This document shows positions 20,046-31,546 of a stretch of 64,000 bases of DNA, one piece after another (position 1 is the first letter of the stretch; each line of letters opens with the position of its first letter). Origin of the DNA: Globodera rostochiensis (Eukaryota > Nematoda > Chromadorea > Rhabditida > Heteroderidae). The position numbers were made by a program, and so were the translations under genes. The notes beneath the pieces are model-generated. The model did no database searches. It saw only the letters and a program-made list of their open reading frames with translations, and was not told the DNA's origin. The DNA lies in the NCBI GenBank assembly GCA_018350325.1, contig JAEVLN010000042.1, positions 248,001 through 312,000 of the forward strand, written 5' to 3'.

Positions 20046-21944
20046 GCCTTCCGCCCCCTTCCATTCCCCTCGCCTGCCAACCCACCGCCATGCGCCGCTG
20101 ATGTGCCGTCGTTGGCCATCAGCAACGGCCGTTCGTCCGCCTGTTCCAGAAACAATTTGAGTCGAAACGCGTCGCCACCGTTCAAATAGTAACGCGACAG
20201 ACGCGCGTCACGGATGAAGCCGAGCCGACCGTACAAACTCAACGAACGCGCGTTGGTCACCTCCGTTTCAAGCACAACCTGTACAAATTGCGCGATTTTT
20301 TTTGGTTTGGTATTCCAATGACAAAGTTCAAAAAAATTTTTTAAAGAATTCTCGAACGAAATTTTCACAAAATTCTCGGACTGGCCTTACTCCCTTAAAC
20401 ATTTCTCATAAAACCCTCAAAAATGGCCAAATTGTAAAATAAAACAACAACAACAAAAAACGCACTTCGTGGCAGCCCTTCTCACGCATTATTTCGATAA
20501 CAGTGCGAACCAGCCGAATGCCCAGGCCATGGCCCCGATAGGTTTCCTCCACCGCCAGCATGGCAATGTAACCTGGAAATGGAAGGGCGAACTGCTCGAA
20601 AAACTGAAGTAGAAACGAGTCTCTCATGATAATGGTGGGGGCGGGGAGGGGCACGACTGAACCTTCGATCGGTCTTGAGATTTTGATCAGGCCCGCCCGA
20701 TCGGTTTTGATTTGATCAGTCCCGCCCGATCGGTTTTGATTTGATCAGTCCCGCCCGATCGGTTTTGATTTTGATCAGACCCGCCGATCGGTTTTGATTT
20801 TGATCAGACCCGCCGATCGGTTTTGATTTTAATCAGGCCCGCCCGATCGGCCTTGATTTTGATCAGATCCAACGATGCCCAAACAGTCCCAACAAGCAGC
20901 CTTTAGGCATGCACTTCACTGACCCCGCGACAGAACGGAGCCGGCGAAATCCGGCAAATGTTGGTCCTCCATTTTGCACAGGACGGCGCCCACAATCGCT
21001 TCACTGTCACAGTCGACGGCCTTTTGGAAGGGGGGCAATGTTTTCGTCATGTCAAAAAAAAATGAACACAAAAAGTATCAGACATACCAGAACGCACAGT
21101 TCGGGCCACTGGTGCGTGAAGTACAGGTACGTGTAGAAGGAGTACGGCTCGCTGAGTTCGCTACCGATCAGTCGCATAATGTCCGGCAGCTGGCGACCGT
21201 CCCGATACCGGTCAATGCGCACATGACGCCGCTCATCACAACACTGTTGATGACCACGTCCAGCAGGACTACGATCTTCAATTGGTCCAATCGACAGAAT
21301 TCGAAATTTTTGTGAAATCAAACTCAGCCCCATAGAGACCGGACGATGATCATCCAATCGGGGGATTTTTCGGGAGCTAGACTGACCCGTTTATTTTTTG
21401 TACTGCTCGTTTAGTCACGATTGGTCAGGCAGGACATCGATTAGAAGCCGGACCATGGTCTGGTACCGACATCTCCCGGTTAAATTTTGACTCCCAAAGA
21501 CTCAGAAAATCGGTTCAACAAAATCTGGACCGAGAATTTCGTCAACTTTTGATCCCAATTTCCCGAGATTCTCGAACCGGACTGCTTAAGTCCGGACCCT
21601 AACACCGACCCTTTCGGCACCCCAAAATTTGAGGTACTTCTAAAACAAGTTGGGCACTTTAATTGTACCATCATCACGAAGTGCAAAGCGTCCGTCGAAG
21701 AGTGCGGCGGTGCCAAACTGCCGTGCCAACCTCTCCAACTCGTCACTTCCATTCTCGGCACTTCGTTCAGTCTCGGCATGTGGCACGTTCAACAAAAAAA
21801 TGTCAACCTAAACGCACAAACTCATGCCAAAAATATTTGTTTATTTGCTGCATTTGTTCCAACCTGCAAAAGCTTTTCCGTCTTTGCCGCTGAACTGCTT
21901 GACGCCGACGGAGAGGAAAATGCACCGGCAACAGAAAAAACCAT
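19952..21944 (-). CDS. NAA30: NatC N-alpha-acetyltransferase catalytic subunit NAA30
   Basis: Naa30 transfers acetyl from acetyl-CoA to N-terminal Met followed by a hydrophobic residue, as part of the NatC complex at the ribosome. Minus-strand exons lie at about 21800-21944 (starts [11 protein letters not shown]) and 21650-21800, then 21088-21290 ([34 protein letters not shown]), 20924-21020 ([15 protein letters not shown]), 20466-20572 ([19 protein letters not shown]) and 19952-20278 ([20 protein letters not shown], then [20 protein letters not shown]). The GNAT acetyl-CoA loop RGHGLG and the YLNG..A.RLKL ending are diagnostic of Naa30. Splice phases agree for the last four exons; the join between the second N-terminal exon and 21290 is uncertain. 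The C-terminus continues about 65 residues beyond the family end into a repeat. The third intron contains a minisatellite. Confidence 0.88.
20655..20875. repeat. 25-28 bp minisatellite in NAA30 intron
   Basis: About seven direct copies of CCCGATCGGTTTTGATTTGA plus TCAGTC or TCAGGC. It has the same CCCGATCGG vocabulary as the minisatellite in the kinase intron. Confidence 0.85.
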
Positions 21945-22160
21945 CAAAATTCGTTGACTGCATGTGAGAGGAAGGCAATCGATTTAGGTGTAAAGACAGC
22001 AAGCATTAAATTAAAAATAAAGCGACCAATGAGTCGTTGTAAAAAAAATGTTTATTTAACAAATATAAAAATTCCCAGATTTATTTAAAAAGTGCACATT
22101 ATTGAAAAAATGAATTAAATTTTCGGAATGTTTCGCGGCTTCCTCTCTTTGCTCTCTCTC

Positions 22161-25100
22161 TCAGGAGCTGAGCTTCACTGAACCGGCCAAATCTTGAAGC
22201 TGAGTGCGCCGGTACGTCCAGAAATTGTGCCGAATCGGGTCGACCTGCTCCAAAACGTCCAAATACTGAAATGAAAAATAATCAAAATTTCTGCATGATT
22301 TTCAAGAAATTTGCAACTACTAAATTCACACCTCGTTGCCCTTTCGGGTCAACTCCGTCAATTGACATTCATCGGACACCGCACTCTGACGCAATTTGTC
22401 CCCAATTTTGTCAATGAGAAATTGGAACAGATGGGACGACTTGCACGGGAGCTGACGGGCAAGCAGTTCCTCGCAGCAGCGAACAATTTCGGGACGGTCA
22501 GCACCCAACGGGTCGTTGATCAGAATACTGATCAAAAAATGTCAACGGAAAATTTAAAAAATCGTGAAAAACGAATTTAGTTTTTTTTTGGTTTAGAATT
22601 ATAAAGTATTTATTATACTTCTGAAAAAACAATTGACAATCAAAAAGGCTGTACCCGGACAAGTAACTCCAGCCACTTTCGTTTCCGGGCGCCTTTTTGA
22701 TGCAGTCCAAAGTGTAACTGTAAAAATTATCAATTTATTGTACATAAAAGCCAACACACAATTGTTGCCATAATAATTTTTGGGTAATTTTTAGTACAAA
22801 AACGTTACCTCCCCCACCCCCCGATCGGTTTGTTCACCCAAAAAGTGTATCCGCCGATAAGCCCGGGAACAAACATTTTCTCGATTATAAATTTTTCTGT
22901 TTACCCAAAACCGGTGTCCGCCATACATTTTGCCACCTCAGCAAAAATGTTACATTTTGCCAACCCATCAAAAACTTAAATTTCGATCAATTTTCGAAAC
23001 CCGGACCCGAATTCGAAGGGGTTTCGATTCCAAAAATTTTTTCGGAATCTTTTGACCTCAAAACATTCAAAAAACGTAACATTGCCAAAACGTAACGGAG
23101 GCAAAACGTAACATTTTTGCTGGGGTGGCAAAACGTTGTGTAACCCCCAAAACCAACTTAAGCAGGCTTTATCAATTTTTGTTTCAATAAAAGTGTTAAA
23201 TTTAGCAAGAAAAGAAGCAACAAACCCGATTTCGCGTTCCATGAATTCCGCGTTGGTGAAGCAGTCGCTCAGCTGAGCACCGATAAAGTACCGGTAATTC
23301 CATGCCGAATTGTTGTACACATCCTCAAACAGACAAACGGTGGAAAAGTCCATCTCCTGTTGGCTGAACAGCCCGAACCGTTCGACCACCCATTGCCTTA
23401 ATTTTCAAAATTTTTAAAAGCTATAGAAAATTCGCGACATTTTTCAATGGGAGATGAAGCCATAAAGAATTTTGTGGGAGAAGAAAAATGGTGGCGGCAG
23501 TTGCTTCCGAGAAGTGCCACCGGAAATTAAGAATTTTGGGTTCAAAATGTTCACCCATTTTGTCCGGGAATTAAGAATTTTTCCAGGAATCGCTCAAAAT
23601 TTCCTTCATTTTCCAGGAGTATGCCTAAATAATGGAAGTATGAAAATGGGGCAATTTGTTGTCAAAGCCAATTTTAACGGTTGCCTTAAACAAAAACCTG
23701 TGCTGCCATGCGTGGTAATTTTTTGTCTCCTCCTGCAATTGTTGGGCAACAAAGGGCAGCTCAGCGCCGTAAATGCCCGATTCATCAACCAATGCTTTTC
23801 GATGGTGCCTAAAAATGGGGGGGGGGAGGATTTATATTCACAAAAAATGCTTAAGTTTTTTTTAAAAAAATGCCAACCAAACTTGGTAGTTCTTCGGATT
23901 GTCAAGAATAACCTCTTCACAATAGCGCAATTCATTCGCCACATCTTTGTTCAGCGCGCGCAGAATGGCACGCCGATATTGCCTGCAAAAATTTGATTTC
24001 TCAAATCAAACAATTTTTTGACAGATTTAGACCGATCTTCGTAGATAGAGACAAAAATTTGTTTTTAAAAAATTTCGAGACATGGCAAGATTTTGCCCAA
24101 CAAAAAAAATTTACCCTCATAAAAGCAAGCATTTTTGACAAAAAAAAATTCCAAACGTTCTTCGAAAATTGCGCCGTTATTCTAAAATAATTTTGCAAAA
24201 AAATTCGCGCACCAAACAGAATAATTGGCAGCGTTGTGCGAAATGCACGTCTGTGTCAGTTCAAGTGCCCGTTCACTCAACTCGTTGGCGTTCAGTGCCG
24301 CGCGCAAATAGGCAAATACATCGTTGACTAAAAACAGATAAGCCTTAAATTTTTTGGGGTTTGAAACAGGACTGTAGCCAGGGGAGGGGCATGCACCCCC
24401 CCCCCCCCCCCGAAATGAAATTTTGAGAAAAAAAAAACAAAAGGGGGGACCCTTTTGTTTTGCACTTTTACAAATTTTGACCAATTTTCACCTTTTTTAA
24501 AAATTGCTTAAAGCAATAAAAATGGAAAACGAATCCCTAAAAATCAAGATTTTTTGGAAAAAATTGCTTAACAAAAATTCAATAAAAAAAGAAAAACACA
24601 CCCCTAAGAATCGGCTTTTTCCCTCGTCTGCTCCCCTCCCCCGAAAAAAATTTCGGTAATACTTTGGTTTGGCCCCCCTTTTTTTGGAAAAATTACTTTT
24701 TGTTTTAAAGTCGATTAAAAAGTGTTTCCTGGGGCATTAGGGGGCGTAGAATCCGAATCTGACCTCCGATTCGACCTATTTCGAACCCCGGACCCGAATT
24801 CGAACATTTGGTCGAAAAATTCAAAAATTTTTCAAAATTTACGTTTACGTCTTCAAATCATTCAAATGAATGAATTCGACCATTATTTGCCTTTTCGATG
24901 TAGGTTTGTGCTTTTTGAATGATTTCGAGGCCACAATTGATTTATCGAAATTTTTGAATTTCGAAAAATGTTCGAATTCGGGTCCGGGGTTCGAAATTGG
25001 TCGAAATGGAGATCAGATTCGGATTCTACGCCTCCGAAAACCGCTAGGAACGCCTATTTATCGGCTTAGAAAAAAATTTTTTTTTTTCAAAAAAGGGGGG

Positions 25101-25910
25101 GGGGCAAACCAAAGTATTACCAAAATTTCTGGCTACGGGGTCTGGTTTGAAAATAATTTTAAAAAATCTTAAAAACAAAAGCAAAGTTAACAAAATGGGG
25201 GTATTATTTAGATGGTTCCCCCCCTTTTTGAAAAAAAAAGAAATTTAGTGTTCAATGTCGAAATAAACTAGTTTCTATAGGTTTTTCTGGTCGTAGAATC
25301 CGAATCTGACTTCCGTTTCGACCAATTCCGAAGCCCGGAACCGAAATTCGAATTTTTTTTTTTTTGAAAATGCCATTTTTTCTTAAATTCACCAAATGAA
25401 AGGCCGTGTGACGGCCCGCCAACAGCGAGCATGTGATTGGCCGCCGTAGTACTTTGGCTGCTATTTTCCACCTTACTGTCTAACTTTTCGTGCGTTAGGT
25501 TTAGAGAGGAGTCGATTGGTATATGAATTGCTCGGTTTCGTTCCAGACCCACATAAGGTAGAAATTCCAGAATGGCGTTTTCAAAAAAAAAAGTTCGAAT
25601 TCAGGTCCGGGCTTCGGAATCGGTCGAAACGGAGGTCAGATTCGGATTCTACGACCAGAAAAACCTATAGAAACTAGTTTATTTCGACATTGAACACTAA
25701 ATTTCTTTTTTTTTCAAAAAGGGGGGGAACCATCTAAATAATTACCCAAAATGGTTTAGCGAACGAACATTCGTCGCTGGTGGCAATCCGAACAACCGCA
25801 TTCTCCTCGGCACTGTTGTAGATGGGTTTCATGTCGGCCCATTCCGGCCTGTCTTTGTAGAAAAGCGGAACAACACCAACAGCGGCGGATGGGGGAGAGG
25901 TCGAATTCAT
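22161..25910 (-). CDS. FNTA: Protein farnesyl/geranylgeranyltransferase type I alpha subunit
   Basis: This is the shared alpha subunit of the cytosolic CaaX prenyltransferases, pairing with a beta subunit to attach farnesyl or geranylgeranyl groups to Ras/Rho-type proteins. The start is ATG at 25908-25910 (MNSTSPPSAAVGVV) with YKDRPEWADMKPIYNSAEE, matching the conserved EWADIxP region. Further exons encode NDVFAYLRAALNANELSERA and HNAANYSVW (about 24190-24328), YRRAILRALNKDVANELRY and DNPKNYQVW (about 23885-23985), HHRKALVDESGIYGAEL and KNYHAW (about 23720-23810), VYNNSAWNYRYF (about 23225-23395), KKAPGNESGWSYLSG (about 22640-22715), a helical exon at 22330-22510, and the last exon ending VKLSS and TGA at 22161. 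Five NxxxW prenyltransferase alpha repeats are visible. The introns host several TIR palindromes. There is no sign of inactivation. Confidence 0.9.
22915..23142. mobile_element. TIR element with ACATTTTGCC words
   Basis: Left arm TTTTGCCACCTCAGCAAAAA plus TGTTACATTTTGCC; right arm is the inverse (GGCAAAACGTAACATTTTTG, then CTGGGGTGGCAAAAC) with an extra GCCAAAACGTAACGGAGG copy. The centre contains a GTTTCGATTCCAAA/TCCGGACCCGAATTCG piece related to the CGTAGAATCCGAATCTGA family. It lies in an FNTA intron. Confidence 0.7.
24640..25128. mobile_element. Palindromic MITE, CGTAGAATCCGAATCTGA family, with outer arms
   Basis: The inner TIRs are GGGGGCGTAGAATCCGAATC (about 24741) and the inverse GATTCGGATTCTACGCCTCC (about 25013). 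They continue into TTCGAACCCCGGACCCGAAT and its inverse. Outside them a second inverted pair extends the fold: GTAATACTTTGGTTTGGCCC on the left, and GGGGCAAACCAAAGTATTAC on the right. It sits inside an FNTA intron. Confidence 0.85.
25213..25735. mobile_element. Second CGTAGAATCCGAATCTGA palindrome with distinct outer arms
   Basis: Inner TIR GGTCGTAGAATCCGAATCTG (25290) and inverse (about 25637-25660). Outer arms GGTTCCCCCCCTTTTTGAAA...TTCAATGTCGAAATAAACTA and their inverse at about 25667-25730. The loop (25370-25560) is GC-richer and unique in this window. It lies in the first FNTA intron. Confidence 0.85.
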
Positions 25911-26887
25911 GAAAGAAAAGTGCTCAAATTAGGCGAGGTTGCGTAATTCCTCCCGACTTCCTTAGCGGCCACTTTCGTAGCCCGAATGTAATCTTCGGAA
26001 AAAAAAGTTCCGGGAAATTTTGGTTTTTGACGGAATTCGTTAATAAAAATGGCAAAAACTGCATCACAAAAGGACGAAAAAAACAAATTAAAAAAAAATT
26101 AGAAATCTGATTTGAGATTAGAAATTTCCGGGGTTTTTTTTGGCATCAGGTTACATCCCTGATAAGAAATTGAGCAAGGACTTGTATGAATACTCGGAGG
26201 TTTTTGAGGCGTGAATTCGAATCTTCTATTTCAACCCGGACCCAATTCTAACATTTTTTTCGAAATTTTAAAAATTCAATTTTGCCTCAAAATCATTCAA
26301 CGGGCTGGCTTTCCTTATTAGGCGTAAGCTCCTGCATGGACGGCAAAAAAGGAAAAAAAGTGAATTAATGTTTGAACGAATTGTTGGTAATAATAAATCT
26401 TTGGCGTTCTGTCATCAGTAAAAAAAATTTACACTGAAAATCGAGTTGGGCGCACTTCGTATGTGGGGAATTTTTTTTAAATGTGCAGATTTTCCTGATT
26501 TTTTGCACAGAGCTTAACCAACTAAATTGGCTACCCAAAAGCAAAACGTTTAAGAAAAATTTTCTTTTGTAAAAATTGTTTTGAAAAATTACCACAGAAA
26601 TCGATTTCTCCAAAACTTCTCTAAAGTTCACCAATTTTTGGTTAGAGTAAGCTGGGGATGCTAAAAGCATCACTGCAAAATTTGGTCACGAAATACAACC
26701 TCTGAGCTGTGTTACATGACCTCAAAAATTTAGTAAAATTTAATGGCGGGGATAGGATGTCTAACATCACTCTGTCTGCCGCATCATTAGAGTTGTCTGT
26801 TAATTTGTTTAAATGATTTTGGCGTTATGATTTGCACAAATGAATTAATTCTTTTATATACACTATGAATTAACGCTTGAATTCGGC
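25911..26887. other. Upstream flank of FNTA, no gene recognised
   Basis: AT-rich intergenic sequence. It contains an orphan right end of the GGTTACATCCCTG element family at about 26130-26160, and a degraded AATCTTCTATTTCAACCCGG piece at 26220. At 26640-26800 a segment (GCAAAATTTGGTCACGAAAT and neighbours) recurs at 29155-29310. Confidence 0.55.
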
Positions 26888-27625
26888 TCCCGGAAAATGC
26901 GACACCAGAAAATGCGACACCGGAAAATCCGACACTAGAAAATGCGACACCAAGCAGAAAATGCGACACCGGAAAAAAATGCGACACCGACAGAAAATGC
27001 GACACTGGAAAATGCGACATTAGGAAAATACGACACTGGAATATGCGACACTAATTTGAAAGAAAATAAGGAAAACCAATTTTTTAAGTAACACCAAAGC
27101 CGGATAGAATAACTCGGGGAAAGTTAGAGACTTAGGGATTAATTAGGCTTAGGCCTAAGCCACCCTAGGCTTAGGCTTAGGCAAAAAATAGTGGACCCGC
27201 CCTCCGTCTCTGCTTGACGTGTTGTTATGGGGTTTTCATCTGTCGTTTGCTGGTGCAGTTGCATTTGGCCCTTAGAACCATTAATAGCCACCGGCAAACT
27301 TGCCGATTCGTGAACGCGCGGGTGCCGATGCGTTTCGTTAGCATTGCGTCCAAATTTATATTTCCCCTGGTCATTATTGCAATTGTTTTATATAAGGATA
27401 CCAATTACATATATTATTTATTAAAAATTAATAGAAAAATAAGTTTTAAAAATTTTTTCAATTTTTAAAAACATTTTCTTGATGTCATTTTCTAGTGTCG
27501 TATTTTCTAGTGTCGCATTTTCCAGTGTCGCATATTCTGGTGTCGCATTTTCAACTTTGGTGTCGCATTTTCCGGTGTCGCATTTTCGGTGTCGCATTTT
27601 CTGGTGTCGCATTTTCCGGGAGTGT
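26888..27625. mobile_element. Foldback element with GGAAAATGCGACAC arms
   Basis: The left arm (26888-27058) has about ten copies of GGAAAATGCGACACC-type words. The right arm (27484-27622) has about nine copies of the inverse GTGTCGCATTTTCCG. The centre is AT-rich and includes a TTAGGC-like tract at 27140-27183. No coding capacity is seen. Confidence 0.85.
27140..27185. repeat. Interstitial TTAGGC telomere-like tract
   Basis: AGGCTTAGGCCTAAGCCACC and CTAGGCTTAGGCTTAGGC: the nematode telomere hexamer in both orientations around a short GCCACCC spacer. Confidence 0.7.
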
Positions 27626-28071
27626 TGCATGCCTTTTCTAAAAATATTTCAGCATTCTTTCTGAACATTATTTATTTATTTTTGTATATTTTTGCTCTCC
27701 GCAAAGTGTATTCAATTTAAGTCTGGTCAATTAGGCAATCAAAAAAACTCGTCCTAAAATTTTCGCTTAACTTTCTAATAGTGTCATAATGTTTAATTTT
27801 ACTAAATATGAGCACGATTTGCTGTGTTAATATCTGCGTGAAATTTTTCACATTTTTGCCTATAGGCTGTAAGCCATAACTTTTTTGTTCTGAGGCCAAT
27901 CGTAAAGCTGTAACTTAATGATAGCATCAACGCATCGAAAGCTTCCATTTGACATAAAAAATGAGCAATTTGGACCAGAATGAAGCAAGTTGTAGACCGC
28001 CGAATCGTTTACAATTCCAGTAGATTTGTTCAAAATATATTGCCAGTGTTTTATATTTTGTATTCATTGCC

Positions 28072-29392
28072 TTTAACACTATGGGTCAAGCCCAGCAGCA
28101 AAGAAAACCCCTGTACTATCTCGCTTTTCCTTTTTATCTCTAACATGTTCTCTTCCTTTGGCTATTTTGACCTTCCCGCACTTCGATACTCATAACTTTT
28201 GTTCTATACTTCAGATCCATTTCAAACTTTCACCATCTCTTGAGAACAAAATAAGGAAATGCATAATAGGTCGTTTAGGGAAAATAGGTAGTTTTAATGA
28301 GTTATAGTCAGGGCTCCCAGATGAAAATTTTCAAAAACATCATTTGGGTAGCAAAAAAGCATCATTCGGGACCAAAAAGCATCATTTTTTAAAACCTTTG
28401 TTTAACAGGTAAATAGTGAATGTGAAATGTTCAAATGCCATATTTTTGATTATCCATGATCGATGTAAGAAGTTTTTTGTTTGAAATTAACATTTGATAA
28501 AACTCGGGGCACGAATGATCGAAATTGACTTTGATTTGGGCCAGTGATTTTACGGTCTCAACTTTCAATGAATTGCAGACATCCGTCCATTGTGCTAAAA
28601 TGATGTTTTTTTTTGCGCGCAGTCTTCCCAAATACTTTTTTTAGTGGGGGGGGGGGAGGGGTCGGCGGTGCCGATAGGCGCCGCCGAGAAAATTTTTCGC
28701 GTTTTTGACTCGATTTGTTAAGAGATTGCAACTAAATTTGCAGAAGATGTGATGCTTTTTTGCTTTAAAAAAAATTGAAAATGAGGTTTTTTATTAAGAA
28801 AATTCCCAATTATTTCAAACCGGAACAATGGAAAAGGAGTTTTTTTGAAAATATAGAGAAAAAATGAATTAACATTACGCCAAATATTCAAAATTTAATA
28901 GAAAATTTTGCATTCCACCAGTGCCATTTTCAAAAAAACACACTAAAATCCTCAAAACACACAAAAAGCAGCAAAAATCATCATGAGCATCCAAAAAACA
29001 ACAAAAATCATCATTTTTAAATTTTAGCATCATTGACATTCCAAAAAACACCAAGATGATGATAAATCATCAAATCTGGGAGCCCTGGTTATAGTCAAAA
29101 ACGTTCAAAATTTTCACACCTAATTTTTTCAAAATTCTCCAAACTCCACCAAATTTTGGTAGTGTTAAGAAGGAAGCACTAGAAGCATGTCTGCAAAATT
29201 TGGTCACGAAATATACCCGTTAGCTTATGTTACACGCTTTCGAAAATCGAACGAAATTTCAATGGTAGGGGATATAGTGTCTGACTATATGCTGTCTGAC
29301 GCATGTTATTTTTTTGAATTAGTGGTAAAATAGCGTAAATTTTGGCGCATCGTTCATTTTTGTCTGCTGCTGGGCTTGACCCATAGTGCTTT
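28072..29392. mobile_element. 1.3-kb TIR element, CACTATGGGTCAAGCCCAGC ends
   Basis: The left end CACTATGGGTCAAGCCCAGC (about 28077) is matched at the right by GCTGGGCTTGACCCATAGTG (about 29372-29391). It contains a complete, different TIR element (28313-29089). A related right end occurs at about 39112-39190 without the left partner. No transposase is recognisable. Confidence 0.75.
28313..29089. mobile_element. Nested hAT-like element, CAGGGCTCCCAGAT ends
   Basis: Ends CAGGGCTCCCAGATGA and TCATCAAATCTGGGAGCCCTG. Near the ends the word AAAAAGCATCATT and the inverse AAAATCATCATTTT are repeated. The interior (28655-28770) holds GTCGGCGGTGCCGATAGGCG and CCGCCGAGAAA, followed by ACTCGATTTGTTAAGAGATT. 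This core is shared with the elements at 36-37 kb and 43.5-44.3 kb. CAGGG termini are typical of hAT non-autonomous elements. Confidence 0.8.
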
Positions 29393-29512
29393 AAGTTTTT
29401 ATTTTTTACGAAAAATGGAGGTGGACCAGCCCGACAATTACAAAAAAGACTTTACTTGCTCATTTTGTTCAATGTTGATGTTCAGCAACGGTTGTGTGAC
29501 TGCCGGAATACA
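29393..29512 (-). pseudogene. Fragment of methionine synthase reductase linker exon
   Basis: About 115 bp are nearly identical to the MTRR exon at 35610-35730 (peptide VTQPLLNINIEQNEQ on the minus strand), in the same orientation. It is interrupted after the CTGCCGGAA boundary and lacks neighbouring exons, so it is a duplicated fragment. Confidence 0.75.
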
Positions 29513-29832
29513 AAGAAAAAACTAGGGGACTAGGCTGTTTTTGAACAAAAATTATTTAATGGCGGGGAGAGGTCATTATGCCAAATTCAAATGAGAGGAA
29601 TCGATTGGTAGCATTTTTAATCGGGTAAAATGCGGATATTTAAAGCTTATATCATTTCTGCTAAAATATCGAAGCAACAGTGCTTTTCAACACCGTCAGA
29701 CATTAAACGCCGCCATAGTTTAAAAAAATCACAACAAAAAACCGCGAATCCTCCAAATTAAGATGTTCTTACAAATCATCAGAAGCTAACTTTTTTGTTT
29801 CAGATTGTAAGAATCTAATTTTTCAAAATCAA

Positions 29833-30447
29833 ATGTCTCTGGTTGGGTTTTTGAAGCCGACACTATTTGGGGAGATAAGTTTTATCAGGGCCTGTCGTGA
29901 CTGCCGGTTGGATCGAGGTCAGTTCTGCAAAAAAAAACAACGAAATTTTCCGAAATTGGAGAAGTGATTTTTTGTACCCACGAAATAGGAAAATTTTCCT
30001 AAAATTCCTTTTAATTCCAGTTGAAGTCGATTCTAATGGTGAGGGATTAAACAGAAAATGTTACTTTTAAAATTCAATTTTTAGGAGACTCAAGTCTTTT
30101 GTATGCCGCAGCACGTGGAAATTTGGAAGTTTGCAGAATTTTGGTCAATAAAGGGGCAAATATCAATCAGAACGGAAATGGCGCAAGCACGCCTTGGCTG
30201 ATTGCCTGGGGCGAAAATCGATTAGAAATAGGTGGGCAGAATTAATTATAAATTTTCAAAAATAACGCAATTTTTCTGATAATTTTAATTGCAGTGGCAT
30301 ACTTCGTCGAATCTGCCGGGCAGGAAGTAAACACTGTGAACCCCGCAGGAATCACGGGTCTTATGTATGCTGCTCATTTTGGACATCGGAATACGGTGCT
30401 CTATTTATTGTCGAAAGGCGCTAGCAGGGACAATCAGGACAGGAACG
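29833..30447 (+). CDS. Ankyrin-repeat gene, copy A (short)
   Basis: Candidate exons at 29833-29917 (ATG, MSLVGFLKPTLFGEISFI), 30021-30038, 30085-30231 (SLLYAAARGNLEVCRIL, VNKGANIN) and 30295-30447 (GLMYAAHFGHRNTVLYLLSK, GASRDNQDRNG) join in consistent phase 1. They give two recognisable ankyrin repeats. Compared with copy B at 39.7 kb, the exon carrying the first repeat is reduced to 18 bp (VEVDSNG). No terminal exon follows directly. Either the gene is truncated here, or it splices over about 10 kb into the copy B exons, with the opposite-strand MTRR gene in the intron. The role is protein-protein interaction; no specific function is inferred. Confidence 0.65.
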
Positions 30448-31546
30448 GTGAGTCAATTTAAACAGAAAATGTATTTATGGCTGAGGAAATGAAACAAAAG
30501 GCCCAAACCTAACGAAATAACATAAAATGGCTTTTTAATAGAACATTTTCGCTTTAGGCAGGACTTGGTTCCCGGACGATCGGAATTCTGACTGTTTTGG
30601 TTCCCGGACGATCGTAATTCTATTCCAAAAAATCAAATCCATTATTCTGGATTTCCAGGCAATCGGAATTCTATCAGTTAGAACAAAAACAGTCCGAAGG
30701 TCGAAAATCCGAAGGTCGAAAAGAACAAAAACTGTCCGAAGGTCGAATAGAACAAATTCAAGTCGAAGGTCGAAAAAAATAAATTCAGTTTGAAGGTTGA
30801 ATTAAATCAGGGTTGCCACAAAAAAATTTCAAAATCAGTACATTTTTAAACCGAACGAATTTCGAACGAAGTGTGCTTCTGAAATTGTCATTCCGCATTA
30901 ACTCGGAACTCGAGACGGGATTACCTTTTCGAGACGGGATTACCTTAAGTGTTTTTGATGATATAAATTGACTTTAATGAGTAAAAATAACAGGTTCCGG
31001 ATCTTGACCCCCCAAAAAAACACTTTCAAATTTGAGATTTCGGAAAATTTCGAATTCGGGTCCGGGATTAGGTCTGGATTCGGTTCGGTAGTCATTGACA
31101 TTTATAGAAAATCGTAACGTTATCTTAACTTTATATGCAAAAAATTCCTACTTTATTAGTAAAAAAAACGTGTTTTTTATTTTCTATTCGACGTTCGGAC
31201 AGTTTTTGTTCTATTCGACCTTCGGATTTTTCGACCTTGGGATTTTCGACCTTCAACTTAAATTTGTTCTTTTCGACCTTCGGACAGTTTTTGTTCTATT
31301 CGACCTTCGGACCGGAAGCGCGCCCCACCTACTGGCCGCCGTAGTCGAGTCTAACTTTTTCCCTTCTCTGGATTTGATGTTTAAAAAAGTCTTCGTTAAT
31401 TTTCAACAATTTAAACCGATTCAAAAACCCATGTTTAAAATCTCAATTTTTATAAAATTTGTAATTAATTTTCGAAGGTGAGGGGGAGAATAGGCTAAAA
31501 ATTGGTTGCATCATTACCTTTTTTATTCAATTGATAAATAGAGGTA
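30448..31546. other. Repeat-rich stretch downstream of ankyrin copy A
   Basis: Contains the CCGAAGGTCGAA foldback element (30680-31316), a GTTCCCGGACGATCG doublet near 30570-30610, a CGAGACGGGATTACCTT doublet near 30910-30950, and a degraded CGAATTCGGGTCCGG piece near 31048. No gene. Confidence 0.5.
30680..31316. mobile_element. Foldback element with TCCGAAGGTCGAA words
   Basis: Left arm (30680-30800): about five copies of CAGTCCGAAGGTCGAAAA-type words. Right arm (31188-31316): about five copies of the inverse TTCGACCTTCGGACAG with TTTTTGTTCTA spacers. The centre is AT-rich. Same two-armed word architecture as 26888-27625. Confidence 0.85.

Noticed and set aside
26787..27664. Short hydrophobic frames with HFPVSHF or VAFSSVAFSG repeats, membrane-protein-like
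   Set aside because: They are translations of the GTGTCGCATTTTCC word array in its two arms.
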